A DNA stretch of 64,000 bases from Blattamonas nauphoetae (Eukaryota > Preaxostyla > Oxymonadida). The notes beneath the pieces are model-generated. The model was not told the origin of the DNA. It did no database searches and saw nothing but the letters and a program-made list of their open reading frames with translations. This document shows, one piece after another, positions 30,910-43,207 of the stretch (positions are counted from its first letter, which is position 1; every line of letters begins with the position of its first letter). A program made the translations under genes and the position numbers. The stretch covers positions 124,001 to 188,000 of the forward strand of contig JARBJD010000025.1 of the NCBI GenBank assembly GCA_033064195.1, read 5' to 3'.

Positions 30910-31986
30910 CTATCTTCGCTTCTTCGCATTCGATCCCAGCAACTGCGAGATGGGTAGACAATTTTTAACGACGGGTCGACCAAAACTGCCATTTTTGTTA
31001 TGCGTCATCATCTGGTCGAGTGTGTCTTCGAACTCGCCCGTGAACATAGCTTGCAGCATCCGTATTCCAGATTGGGCCACTTCTGGGCCTGCTCTTTTCC
31101 ATTCTGTCAGCGAATCGTTGATGTTGATGAGACTCGTCTCGAGATGACGGTGGTTTTCGACGAACGAGAGACTACTTGAGAATGCCATCACAATCGGAGA
31201 TGCGACAACAAATTCCAATGTTGGACGGTGGAATGGGCCTATTTCAAGGATTTTCCACAATAGATACATGAACAAGCCCAGTAAGTCTTCATTGAGTATG
31301 TGTCGATTTGAGATCAGAAATGTCACAAATTGTGACGATGGGATCACGACTTTCTGAAAGATCATTTCACGATGGTTGAATGCATCGACTGGAGTTGTGA
31401 TGTCAAGTTCACTGATATAAAAAGGACGAGCGAGTTGGAGGCTATAGATGATGACATAGACGAACTTGCCAAATATCGTTCTATTTATTGATATTGGCAG
31501 TGTATGAATTTGAGCAGTCGCCAACAGTTTGGAGATGAGATCTGACTCCACGAGACAACATCGAACAGCAAACGATGAATAGCAGATTGATTCGTAGAGG
31601 AACGAGAACGCTGCTTCCACCACAGTCGAGTGGGGAGATGACAACAGAGTGGAAATACTCTCAATAAAGTCGGAAGGTGATCCGTCTGAAGAGGGAACGA
31701 GTTCAGTCACGAGTTTATCGGCAAGATCCGGTGCATCCCATTTCGGTTCAAGGTCCTTCAGAAATCGGGCAGCTCTGGATAGAAGGGCATCGTCAAATGG
31801 ATATCCTGCTTTCACGAGTGATACAAGTGAACAGTAAATGGCTGATTTCTCCTCAAATGACAAATCCGAATTGGTCGCGAAATACACGAATGGTTTTTCC
31901 TCAGGCTTGACACTTGAAGGAGAAGTTGGTGAATGAGTCAAAGAGGCATCTGCAGACGTTCGTGAATGTGAAATGTTGGTTTTCAT
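30910..31986 (-). CDS. Array-family protein, 358 aa, function unknown
   Basis: The last member on the right. Leader MKTNISHSRTSADASLTHSP, then KPFVYFATNSDLSFEEKSA, LVSLVKAGYPFDDALLSRAA, FIESISTLLSSPHSTVVEAA, FQKVVIPSSQFVTFLISNRH, RPTLEFVVASPIVM and MLQAMFTGEFEDTLDQMMT. The end is GSNAKKRR, then TAG. It starts 360 bp from the divergent beta-helix gene. Confidence 0.8.
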   Translation of the reverse strand: MKTNISHSRTSADASLTHSPTSPSSVKPEEKPFVYFATNSDLSFEEKSAIYCSLVSLVKAGYPFDDALLSRAARFLKDLEPKWDAPDLADKLVTELVPSSDGSPSDFIESISTLLSSPHSTVVEAAFSFLYESICYSSFAVRCCLVESDLISKLLATAQIHTLPISINRTIFGKFVYVIIYSLQLARPFYISELDITTPVDAFNHREMIFQKVVIPSSQFVTFLISNRHILNEDLLGLFMYLLWKILEIGPFHRPTLEFVVASPIVMAFSSSLSFVENHRHLETSLININDSLTEWKRAGPEVAQSGIRMLQAMFTGEFEDTLDQMMTHNKNGSFGRPVVKNCLPISQLLGSNAKKRR

Positions 31987-32345
31987 TTGTGAAGTGGAGG
32001 AGGATCATCCCATTTTGAGTCACGATCCAATTCTCAACAATCAAATTGCACAAAACATGAATTGTTCCATGAAAAGAAATAAAGAAGAATAGAATCAAAT
32101 GAGTCATTTTTGACAACGAGCAAGCTCGACGGACTCGCAGAGAACTCGCATGAGACAAAACGTTACAAAAAGGAGCCCAAATAACTGCTGGGATGTGCAA
32201 CTGCACGTACTGAGAGTGGAGCCTTTACACTACTGACACAGGGACACATTCATTCCTCTGTGAGATGAGTTCATTGAAGAATGTCTTCGGTAGATTAAGG
32301 GACGGGATCGATCTTTTTTGTGCGATTTGAACGACAACGAACGAA
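31987..32345. other. Divergent intergenic region
   Basis: It holds the TGGGATGATC motif at 32003-32012 on the minus strand, 16 bp before the ATG at 31986. No open frame or repeat is otherwise supported. It must contain the promoters of the array gene on the left and the beta-helix gene on the right. Confidence 0.5.
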
Positions 32346-33688
32346 ATGATACTTTTTCTCGCCGTCGTGAGATATCTCTACGCCAACTCAACCCCATTGA
32401 CAGTTAATTGTATCAGCCTGCGATCTCTCATTGAAGAATCGACCACTTCAAACTCAAACTCACTCGAACACCATATCGTTCTCTCATCCGACCCAACACA
32501 CAGTGAAAACCTGGAGATAAGAAATGACATGATATTTATCCAAGGAGACAAGTCTCTGACGCCATTATCGTTCGAAGCTGAACGATCACAAGAAAAAGTA
32601 AACAGAAACGATCATGGAAAGAAGGAACATCAACGGAAATGGAAGGAAAATAGCATGTTGATACTGGAGAATTCAACTGTTACACTGAAAGAAATGAAAA
32701 TAGATGTTAAAAGTCAAGAAGATCCAAAACGAATCAACAACGAACGAAGAAGGAAACGGCCAAGCCCAGAACCGTTAATAGCTCGGGTAACATCATCATC
32801 TTTTTGCTTGGAAGCCACCACCATTCGTTCATCGGGAAGCAGTTCGAATATCATGCTGGAACCGAGCCGAGGTGCACTTTCAACAATTCCATCGTCTGTG
32901 TCGTTGATATCGTGTCAGATTGAGACTGAAGGACGGAGGATGCCAGAAATCGTGAAACTGGGCCGTCGAATGTCGAATAAAGACTCAGCTGAAATCTTAC
33001 TTTTTGGGACATCATTCTCGAATGTTGAAGTCATGAAAGGAGGAGGTGTGGCATGCGATGTATGGACACACGCACCCGGCCCATTATTCTCGTTGAACAG
33101 CGTCTTATCACATATGCGGTTCTCGAATGCCTCGAGTCGCCACATATCTCAACGTCGACCTGGAATGTCGTATTATCAACGATTTTTTGACAGCGAAGTC
33201 TCGGAGAGCAACAACCATCTGTCGGGGACGACCATTGTTGATGTTAATTGCGGAGTGGGCCTTCACTGCCACAACACAACTTTCCAGAATTGTCGCACAT
33301 TTTCTTCCGAACGAACAACATCCAATGCCCTCGAATGGCCTGAAGAACCAGGCCCTGAAACTGAAGGGCTTTTTCATCTTGACCGATCCAACCGCACCGA
33401 TCGACACCGTTATGAAATCACCAACCTCTCATTATCTCATCCACACCAATATGCGTATCCAATCGACTTATCGGTCGCCGAACCTACCGTGAAACTAACT
33501 TCTTGCACATTCTCAGACATGCAATACTGCGGCTTGTCTACTTCCTTTCCTGCCGTTTTCTGCGCTGTTCTTCGGAAGGCATCTCAAATCCATTTGGCGG
33601 AGCCGTCGATATCTCTTCCATAGACTGCGATATCTCATTGGACTCTTGCGTGTTCATGGACTGCAAAGCGGCGAACGGTGGTGGGTTT
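32346..33688 (+). CDS. Giant beta-helix surface protein, part 1 (N-terminus)
   Basis: The first piece of a gene that spans 32346-46653 once insertions are set aside. A signal-like N-terminus, MILFLAVVRYLYANS, is followed by beta-strand repeats typical of pectate-lyase-like and Pmp-like proteins: DCDISLDSCVFMDCKAANGGG is the clearest unit. The frame used from the start (…TFSDMQYCGLSTSFPA) gives way near 33550 to a second frame (FLRCSSEGISNPFGGAVDIS), so a small indel or an unseen intron lies there. The piece ends at a transposon inserted in a GGG-Phe stretch. Cell-surface or secreted; ligand unknown. Confidence 0.65.
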
Positions 33689-34614
33689 GGCATGGGTTCG
33701 GTACGTAGGTTGAAGTTCGGCATGTAGGTCAAAGGTTCGGAATGTAGGTCTGAGTTCGGCAGGTAGGTCATTGGGATGAAATGGATTGAGACGCATTTTT
33801 GGGTGTTGTGAAGATGAAATTGACGACATGTTTTACTGTTTGACTCTGATCTACTTGTTTTCAACTCGTTTTCACAAAAAAATGAGAGAGCAACAAATGA
33901 AGGAAGAGTGAAAGGGAACATATATTAAACATCGTATCAAAATGGTCGAGATTTGTGTGACTAATGTTGACGAAATATCCTTGATAGTCAGATCTGTCCA
34001 CTTTCAAGTTGACTCGCTTTTCTATTTCTAGTCGTCAAACTGGATCATAAAACGGAAAATGCAGTTAATATGCTATAAATGAGTGACATTGAGGGTGAAA
34101 GTTAGGAATCGAGCAAGATATAGTGTCAAATCTGTGGATGATACAATGATCATCGATTCTGCTTCGACTATGTTGTACATCTCTTTTACATATTACATTC
34201 CCTTCAAATTCACCTTTAAGGCGTGATATTTCTATAATTCACATGATGAATTGACAATGAGAAAGAAAAACGAAATTTTGACCCATCACGAAAGTGTTTC
34301 GTTTTCATTTCTCATCTCTCCAATTTTCACTCATCATGTCGCAATCCTCCATTAAATCATCAATTAAATGTGAATATTTGACGTTTATTGTCAGTATCAT
34401 CTCATAGGAACAGAAAAGTGACAAACTTTGAATCAGCAGGTTGATCATCTGTTCCATCGAGTTGAATTTATGAATGGATGAAATTTTCAAATCGTGTGTA
34501 TTTTCACCCTGGTCACTGTATCGTGATCTTTCTGCATTTTGAACTCTTCAATTTAGCATGAAAAAGGAGAAAGACCTACCGTCCGAACTTCGACCTACCA
34601 TCCGAACCCATGCC
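33689..34614. mobile_element. MITE-like DNA element, 926 bp, 8 bp target duplication
   Basis: Both ends read GGCATGGGTTCGG inward, with ~42 bp imperfect inverted repeats that include TAGGTYGAAGTTCGG. The 8 bp GTGGGTTT flanks it at 33681-33688 and 34615-34622. The left arm repeats a TTCGG-GTAGGTC unit four times. No coding capacity is visible. The 8 bp duplication suggests a hAT-type element. Confidence 0.85.
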
Positions 34615-35488
34615 GTGGGTTTTATTGCTTTTGTTTTCAGTTCTTTATGAATGGGTCGTCATTTGTGGCAAATACAGCATCTGAAAATGGAGGCGCGATC
34701 AGAATTGCATCAGAGGAATGTGCGATGAAATCAACGGTCTTCGAGCGAAATGAGGCGGGATGTGTTGGAGGAGCGATTAACATGGGTGTATATGTCGAAA
34801 CAATGGAATTCACCTACATTCAGTTCTTCCACAATTATGCATTTGGATCAACAGATAACATGTTCTCTCACGATTTGTACATCATCGACAGCGATAGTCA
34901 ACGTCCTGAACCGAACTTCGAGTCAGTCATCACAACTCATTTCACAAACTCGTTCATCATGACGAACTTCGCGAATTCGTCTCTCACAGATCAATCGTCT
35001 TTAATGAAACAAAGCCCACTTCAAGTCAATGGTAAAGCAAGCTCCGATGGCGATTGCGCAAACGATCCCTGCAAGTCCCTCTCCCGTGCTGTGTTGATGA
35101 TGACGACATCAGGCTCAATCGACGTCCAAGGCGACACCCCTCTCACAACTCTCTCGTTCTTCGGAATCTCAGCGACGATCGGATGTCTCAATCCTGACAT
35201 CTCTGGAAATCTCCCAACACTTTCACCAGCCTCCAACGACCAAACAATCACCGTACAATCGTTCTCAACTTCTCATCAGACAAGTTTGTCACTCGAATCA
35301 CTGAACATCGCAACGTCCTCATCTGGTGCCCTGGTCAACTCCCTCTTTCAAATCAACAACGGCTTCCTTATTCTGACCCAAATCTCTTTCACAGGACCTG
35401 CAGCTCAATCTCCTGTCTCTCTCATCACCCTCACCAACTCTTCAAGACTCATCCAAGACAAACGAGTGCTCCTCAACACAGCGAGTAC
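34615..35488 (+). CDS. Giant beta-helix protein, part 2
   Basis: It continues part 1 in the same frame when one copy of GTGGGTTT is read. Units: FFMNGSSFVANTASENGGAI and NEAGCVGGAINMG (Pmp-like GGAI), then SDGDCANDPCKSLSRAVLMM, the Cys-Asn-Asp-Pro-Cys pattern that opens each large repeat of this protein family, and further strands (SLSLESLNIATSSSGALVNS). It breaks at the left end of the 4.6 kb insertion, where element sequence supplies a stop after NTASTLK. Confidence 0.65.
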
Positions 35489-38400
35489 CCTGAAATGATA
35501 TTAGGGGCTGGCCTGATAAAATGTGAAAACAGAAAACCAATAATAAGATTTATCTGTTCCAGAAATCCCAACGGGGAACTTAGAGTTCACAGGTTGGTTT
35601 ACCCCATAATGGGGCCGTTGAGGAAACAAAAAAGCTTTATGGGCAAGAAATCCCTAACAGGGAACAAAAACTTGCCAAATGGTCTAAATAGACGAAGTGA
35701 AGTGAAAAAACCAGAACTTGCCAGGTTGTGTGGCAGAGTTGCAGGTTGAGGAGCACTCGTTTGTCTTGGAGGAGTTCCTCTGGTCACTCCAAGCCCAAAC
35801 GAGGGCTCCTCAACACAGCGAGTGTTGAAAGGAAAAGCTGAAAGAGAGAGTAAAAAGGAGTAAGCCTTCTTTGTTATTCCTTCCAAGAGATGAGAGTCAG
35901 GCCGTGACCCCACTCGGGCTGGCACCAACTCTGTGCAAGTTCTGACTCAAAATGAATGAGAAATCGGAGGGGAGCTGGGCTTCCACAATGACAGTGATGG
36001 GGAGTGCCTTGATTCCACTGCGATACTGCTTCCACATCACAGTCTCCCTGACCCAGCGCCCCTCAACACCGATCCCAACTGGATCAGTTGCATACCATCT
36101 CCTACCATCCTCGCGCTTCACGCTGAGGTGGGGAGAACAACTCAACACACTGTTTGTGAGGAGATAACTCGACTCACTGTTTGTGTGGGGAGAACAACTC
36201 GACCCACTGTTTGTGAGGAGACAACTCGACTCACTGTTTGTGTGGGGAGAACAACTCGACCCACTGTTTGTGTGGGGAGAACAACTCGACCCACTGTTTG
36301 TGTGGGGAGAACAACTCGACCCACTGTTTGTGAGGAGACAACTCGACTCACTGTTTGTGTGGGGAGAACAACTCGACCCACTGTTTGTGTGGGGAGAACA
36401 ACTCGACCCACTGTTTGTGTGGGGAGAACAACTCGACCCACTGTTTGTGAGGAGACAACTCGACTCACTGTTTGTGTGGGGAGAACAACTCGACCCACTG
36501 TTTGTGTGGGGAGAACAACTCGACCCACTGTTTGTGAGGAGACAACTCGACTCACTGTTTGTGTGGGGAGAACAACTCGACCCACTGTTTGTGAGGAGAC
36601 AACTCGACTCACTGTTTGTGTGGGGAGAACAACTCGACCCACTGTTTGTGAGGAGACAACTCGACTCACTGTTTGTGTGGGATCTCATCCCGAATCCTGA
36701 TATTGACGATCCAGGCTAACACTTCCAGAATGAGAGGGCAAGGAATTAGTGTCGTTCCTCTCAACGTAAGATCGAACCCTTGTGTAGTCTTGTTCAGCTC
36801 GCTCGTTAACGATAGACTACATGTATCATTCATTTCAACTCCGCTATTTCAAGTGTCCGAGGAAGTTGCGGAACGGACAGCCTGAGTCTATGCTTCGACA
36901 AAGGTTGAACATCAACTTCCGCCGAAGATCATCAAGAAGCCTCAAGAGTTGTCAGGGTGATGAACCAGGAAGACTGTCAGAGTGAGGATCAGGTCCCAAC
37001 TTCCGAGCTCAAGCTGACGTGTTTTTCGAATTTGTCGTATTGACAGAAGTCAGACACAACGATATCGTTCGCCTTCTGTGACAGGTCAATATTCTGGGAA
37101 CAGCTTGGACGGTACCTGAATCCTGGATTGTGACCATGAATGTCATGGAATTTCAAAGATGGAATGGACTGCAGTCTTGTCTGAACGCTTCTGGCTTGAC
37201 GAGTGTCTACTCATGATCGACCTTGTCCGCAATGAATAAGTGGCATTACGATCCCTTGTGAATGCAATCCGCATTGATCGTTGATTGTTCCAGTGTCTCG
37301 CGAAGTGTGTTGTTGAATATCTTTGAATTGTGATCCTTCTTCGTTCACTTCCTCAATCTGGCAGTTTAATCCGCATTCTCAGGTACTGTTTGAACATGTC
37401 GGTCGAGTGCCCTTCACATCGTCTTTTCATTTATCAAGTTAAAAGTCCTTGTCTGTACACGGCTATCACGAGTTGAATTTGTGGTATTTCCGTGTCAAGC
37501 TTGGTCAGGTAGTATGCAGCCCTTGTTTGTTGATTTCTACGAGCGCATCGTTGGTTCTCCTCACCGAACAGTCTGTTGGAGTGTGATGCAATCTCTTCGT
37601 TGCATGTGAGACAAATGAGATGCAGCCCGTGTCACAATGTTTCAATGACTCACTCGAACGGAATTGCTTTGACGATGTCTGGTGCAACTAACTAGTTTCT
37701 CGGCTTCGAGATCGTTTTGTCGTCGTTTGGAGCACGGGAAACTAGCAGCTTTGATGGAAGGAGTGGTGACGTCCTCTTACAGGGGGGTGATGAGTTCCAT
37801 TCGCAAGGCTTGATTGGGGAGGCCCCACTCATCTTGACAGATGGGGTTGTCCGAGAAAGCTGAACTTGGGCATTCTCCGGACTGTCCATTCCTTCTTCGA
37901 ATGGACATGTCACTGTCAAATCGCTTATGCGCCTTGTGTCCGCAAACAGATCCACAAATAAGTTGCTCCTGGCGATTGAAGGGTTGTAACAATGCAGAGG
38001 AGATTTCCTTCGCTCCTCTTCTCTACGATTGAGCCGTCAAGTGGTGTCAATTTCGAAAATGGAACCATCGTTTCGCTTCCGATTCAGATTGAGAAAGGGT
38101 TCTTTCCTTCATTCTCTAAGAAACGAGAGCAAGTACGAGAACGAGCGCAGCAACAACGGAAGAGATGCTCTTGGCACCTTCGGCGTCTTTGAAGGCTTGG
38201 ACAGTGAACCTGCCGCCATCGGTGATTTCGAGGTCGGCGGTGGGATCGGTCTGAGAAGCAACTTGCGGTCGTTGAAAATGAAGTCAACATCAATCGTGCC
38301 AGCAAAGTGAGTCCACTTGAATATGTAACCTTGGTTGACGAAGTCGGTGTTGGATGTCGCAGCGACGGTGGTGAGCTTGAACTCTTGCTTGCCACATTCT

Positions 38401-40057
38401 GGGAGAGCGGCTGGGAGGATGCCGTTCTCAATGGTGAGGGCGAGGTGTCCCTTGGTAACGTCCCTCTTGTCATCTTCGACGTAGGTGAGCCTTGGGACCG
38501 CAGTTGCTTTCTTAATTCCTGCTTTCGTTTCAGCGAACAAATTGATGAGTGTTGTTCTTCTTCTGTTTGTAAAATCGATTCTGCTTTCTTCAGGTTTGTA
38601 TTAAATTCATCAAAGTGGTCTGTGATTTCCCTCTGGTGGGAGAACTCGTGTTGTGTCGAGAATGGTGTTGGAGGCTGACGCAATCCTGAAAACTGGAATA
38701 CAGGATTGAGAATTGGCGATTGTCGACCAGAACTGGGAATTTTGTGAGCTCGGAAATGAGATTTCACCCTCAGAACCTTTTCTTCACGACTGGCTCGGAA
38801 GTATTGGCTGTTAGCATGCCAGCATTGGAATTTTTCCTTGAGTGGTCGATCTATCTCATGCCCTTGGGTCTTTTGTGACATGTTCTTTGCCGTTTGACAT
38901 TGGATCCACCGTACGAACATGTTTTCCAATTGTTCTTGATAACTTCGTGATGTCGAGTTAATGCGAGTGGTGAGGAGATGAAATGACCTTGTTGAATCGC
39001 GAATGTTCATTTGTTGAGTTGATCGAAGCGTCAAAGTGTTGAGTTCATTCCTTCTTATGGTGGTACTCAGTTGTGAGGTCGAACTTGACTTCCCCCATTT
39101 TTCACCATTGAAAGCAAGGATTAGTGCCGATTGTAACTTGGACAACAGATTCTTGCCGAAGATGCAAGATATAATGCATGAAATCGCGGTAACTGTTGAT
39201 GATCTGGATCGACATCGGACTGTTGTGATATGGCATCATTTGGCTCAAAACGACGAACGGATATCTTCCGAGCCATGAATCGAAAAGTCTCATGCATTTA
39301 TGAGGATCGGCACCTGCTTGTTTGAACTTAGGAGTCGTGGGAAAATTGTCCAGATAGGACAAGTGTTGGCTCGTGTGGCGAGTGTCTTGACCTCAATGAG
39401 AAGGGGTAAACAATTTCCAGGATAAAGAGGTGCTTCCCTCATGTTGCCTCGTTGCTGGACGTGATGAAGTTCTCCACGGAATTGGAACTCTATCTTTGTT
39501 CCTGCCTCCTCGTCGTTGTGAATTGCTGCTGTCCCGTCTTTCTAGTGACTCTCGTAATGGCAATATCAATCTGAATAGCATCCTGGCAGTCGACGGAGTT
39601 CTGTTTCGATGTCCAATTCAACTTGCTTGCCCTGTGTCGAGAAGATGTTTCGAACAATAACCGCAATTGATTCCACTTCAATGGCACTATCTTGAGCGCC
39701 ATGAACGGTGAAACAGTTGAATTTTGCATGAATTGGGAGCGTGAAGTATTCTTCCGAAATTGGTTCGGTGTCGAAATGGAAACATCTGATGTAATTATCG
39801 ACATTTGGAAGCAGTTGTCTGAGTCAACCTCATGTGATGACTTGTCGCATGATCACGACAAGTCCCTTGACAAAGGCTGGAATGGCTTAAACGGTTGAAG
39901 GTTGAAATGAGGTATTTCGATAGTAATGAGCTCGAAAATAGTAATCATGATAACGAATCCGAATAGTGCCAAAGATAGTGTTGCAGTTTAAGACGAGGAG
40001 GTCATTATTTTCTGTTAGAAATATTTTGATCAGGCAAGCCCCTAATATCATTTCAGG
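35489..40057. mobile_element. Decayed TIR-bearing insertion, 4.6 kb, family uncertain
   Basis: The inner ends are inverted repeats (CCTGAAATGATATTAGGGGC at both), flanked by GTAC on each side. Outside them a further inverted repeat, CTCCTCAACACAGCGA, continues into the flanks, so the insertion sits at the centre of a palindrome or inside an older element. A related segment recurs at about 35755-35828. The content is degraded, with several breaks, and no intact gene is visible. A Maverick/Polinton-like or other large DNA element is possible, but I cannot assign a family. It appears old inside, although the ends match closely. It interrupts the beta-helix gene. Confidence 0.6.
36128..36690. repeat. 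Two-unit minisatellite, 19 copies of 30 and 27 bp
   Basis: Type A (30 bp, GTGGGGAGAACAACTCGACC plus CACTGTTTGT) and type B (27 bp, GAGGAGACAACTCGACTCAC plus TGTTTGT) alternate in the order A B A B A A A B A A A B A A B A B A B. Both lengths are multiples of three, so frames on both strands stay open across the array. This is therefore not evidence for a protein. It lies inside the 4.6 kb insertion. Confidence 0.9.
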
Positions 40058-42745
40058 GTACTCGCTGTGTTGAGGAGCCCTCGTTTGGGCTTGGAGTGAC
40101 CAGAGGGAACTCCTCGCTAAAGCCTGTTCGTTCTACAGCTTCTCGTCCTCTCACCAAGGAAGTGTCATTCACGCAACAGATCTGTCGGTTCTTCACATTC
40201 ATGAAACGAACTTCTCGGCATGTCGCAGTACATCTCAAGGTGGTGTGATGTTCCTTTCGTTTCTGGACGACACGCCGTCCTCGTCGTTCTATGTCAACGC
40301 GAATTATGAAGAATGCTCATCAGATGCCGGTGATGGCGGAAATAGCATTTTTATCAAAAGCAACGACTTCGGGCTACTCATCATGGACAACATCATTGAC
40401 GATCCACTGAATTCCAGTTTGTATTATGGCCAGTTGACACACACTGAATCTGTCCCATTCTCTCTCTTTGGCTTCAGAAATCCATCCGCATCAACAGTCT
40501 ATGTTTATGCTGAGGAGGGCGCATCCGACACTGACGACTGTTCCGCCACTCCCTGCCGATCATTAGCTCATGCTTACGCTCTCCTTCGTCACGATGAAGA
40601 AATAACCATTTTCCTCAAAGCAAACCCCAGCCTCTCTCAGTCTTTGTCGATTCGAAGCACCAACTCGATAGCCACGTTTCAAGGGTTCGGGCCTGACACA
40701 ACGACCGTCACTGTCTCAAATGAAGCACGATTCCACGTGGAGGGACATCTCTGGCTTGATACAATGAACATAGAGTCTTCCACAATCCTCATGAACAGCC
40801 TCGTCTATGCGCCAGCGTCAGCCGAGGCAGCGAAGATCTATGCGGGGAACTGCAATTTCACAATCCAGATGGGATACTCAGCCATCTTTGTGATCGAATC
40901 AGCCACATCTTTCGAGATGCAATCATGCATCTTTCCATCTTACGCCCGATTCTCGGAAGGACCCGCCGTTCTTGATCTCACTAGCAAGAAGGACATGAAA
41001 GTCTCGCTGAACGACACATCACTCACAACAAACTCATCTTCTCCTCACTCTCCACTCGCAATCGTCGTGCAGAGTGCAAAAAATGTTATATTTTCCGACG
41101 TCGACTTCCAGGTTAATCTCACCTTCAGTGATAGTGACAGTCAGCCCTATTTCATTCTGAAAGGATCGTTCGTCGAAGGTGACGTCGAAAAGGTCTTCAA
41201 AGGCGTCCTCGACCAGGAAGCTGACGATTCAGCAAAGTACTGGGGAATCAGAAGCGGTGATTCCAGGCCTCTCAAGGCGATTCTTGCTGGAAACCAGACC
41301 AAGCTCGTCGACGTGGTCTTCGTCTCACAACCAGCTGGATCCGGCGAAACAGGAACGATGGATGACCCGATTGGGACACTTCAAACAGCTTTTGAAAAGT
41401 TTCCAAATATTATCTACGTGAAAAGCAACATCGATGCGGATGTTGGAGAGATAATGACAGACTCCCCTCTCTCTGTCATTGGTCTCAACGACACCGTCCC
41501 TCCACAGATCACTGGGACCCTCCACATTCATTTTGAAACACCTCTGGTCTTGAAGAACTTAGCATTTCCGACAGCAGGTCTAACCTTCAGCGCGTACGGA
41601 GATGAACTCGTTTTAGATTCATGTATCTTCGGAACATTGAACACAATCCTTAATCCTTCAGCACAACTCTTCACCGATAGCACCGATCTCGAATCATTCA
41701 CCGTCAAAGGCTGTTCATTCTCGTCTCTGTCTGTGGGTTCGTCAATCCTCGAGTTCACCGTCTCCCATACTTACGAAGCCATCATCGGTCATCCTCAAAT
41801 GAAGACAGTCTTCCAGCACATTTCTGGAGGCGTGTGTCTTGATGTGGATGTTGTTGATGGAACCTTCCTCCTCCAACACACTCATTTCGTCGAGTGCTCT
41901 GCTGCCCAAGATGGGAATGGGGCAGCCCTCAACCTTTTCATCCAATACGGAGAAGCGACCATCAAGGCATGCCTCTTTCACCGCAACAGAGCCAATCTTG
42001 GAGGGGCTCTGTTCATTGACACAAATGGATTCGATAATGCACAAATGACACTCGTCATCTCAGACGGGGATGATCCACTCCACACCCCGCTCAAGTTCAT
42101 CGATTGCAGTGCTCAATCTGGAAACAACATTTACATCGTGTCCACACAATATGTTCTGGACAACGACACTCTTGCCTTCGATCCCACTCCAATGAAGAGC
42201 AATGACTACATTCTTGTAATCAGATGTCACCATGCAAGTCCATCTCTGTTGCCTTGTCATCCCTCAACACAGACGAATCAAAACCCAAACAAATCTTCAT
42301 CACAGACACCTCAACATGGACAGAGCCGATTTCTCTCTCAAAGTCAAATGGACTGTACAGCATTCAGAGGTCAGGAACTGACGTCACCAGCCTCAGACTC
42401 TCAAACGAGAAATATGAAACAGAACACGGCGTCGATCCACCACGAGGTTTCATCTCCCTCGACACCACTATCAGAATCTTAATGTTAACAATCTGCATTC
42501 CCCAACAAACATTCCCCTCTCCCTTCATCTTCGTCGCCTCAGAAGGGAACCTCGAACTGTCCTCTGTGGCAGTCACTGCGATGCAATCCACAGCTCCGAC
42601 ATCCTTCGGTTACTCTTCATTTATTCATTCAGAAGGTATTTTCAAACTTACTGGAACCTCGACAGTTTCTGAACTTCTTAATTTCGGTGACAAAACAGCG
42701 TTTGTCATCGTGGGGAAGTCATTCTCTTTCGAATGTCATAGTGGT
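40058..42745 (+). CDS. Giant beta-helix protein, part 3
   Basis: After the insertion the frame resumes with ACSFYSFSSSHQGSVIHATD, and runs through VYVYAEEGASDTDDCSATPC (repeat-opening Cys pair) and many strand units (GAALNLFIQYGEATIKACLF, NRANLGGALFIDTNG). Near 42220 it shifts frame into MSPCKSISVALSSLNTDES, another repeat opener whose first half is missing, so a deletion or indel lies there. It then continues to FSFECHSG at the next insertion. No catalytic residues are recognised. Confidence 0.7.
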
Positions 42746-43207
42746 CGGATAAACCCGTTAACTCCGATAAACCCGTTTCGAACATACCCCATTTCACATT
42801 GATCATCTCTTTCACACGACTCATCTGTTATGCCTGTAAGAAAAGCCTTGTGAGAATTCTGGAAGGAATTGTGACTCTTTCAGAGATTGGATCAAAGACA
42901 ATGGGTCTATTCAAATGGATAAAATGCCAATGACGACACAGCGCAAGTTATTCTGACCATGAAAAGCTCAAATCGCAACACATGATCCCTCTAGTTCTCG
43001 GAAATAGATTTGTTCAATTTCGTTCAAAAACAACGTTCACTTTTCACTTTCCATTTCACAATTATTCTTTCATGAAGAACTCTAGTTTTGAAAATAATGA
43101 GAAAAAGCATGAAAGTGAAGTGGAAGGATGATTTTGGTGAAGAGGGGAGACTGATTTGTCCCTGTGGAAGGGTTAACGGGTTTATCCGCTCTAACGGGTT
43201 TGTCCGG
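42745..43207. mobile_element. MITE-like element, about 463 bp
   Basis: Inverted ends carry two tandem copies of GGATAAACCCGTT: at 42747-42777 on the plus strand and 43170-43205 on the minus strand (there GGACAAACCCGTT and GGATAAACCCGTT). It has no coding capacity. No clear target duplication is seen. Removing 42745-43207 joins CHSG to YYQSDPG in frame. It is unrelated in sequence to the element at 33.7 kb. Confidence 0.7.

Noticed and set aside
36128-36690. CRISPR-like array
   Set aside because: Units are contiguous with no unique spacers, and the genome is eukaryotic with introns.
36128-36719. Repeat proteins on both strands (VCVGRTTRPT-type and SHTNSGSSC-type)
   Set aside because: Unit lengths divisible by three keep every frame open; this is a minisatellite inside a decayed insertion.
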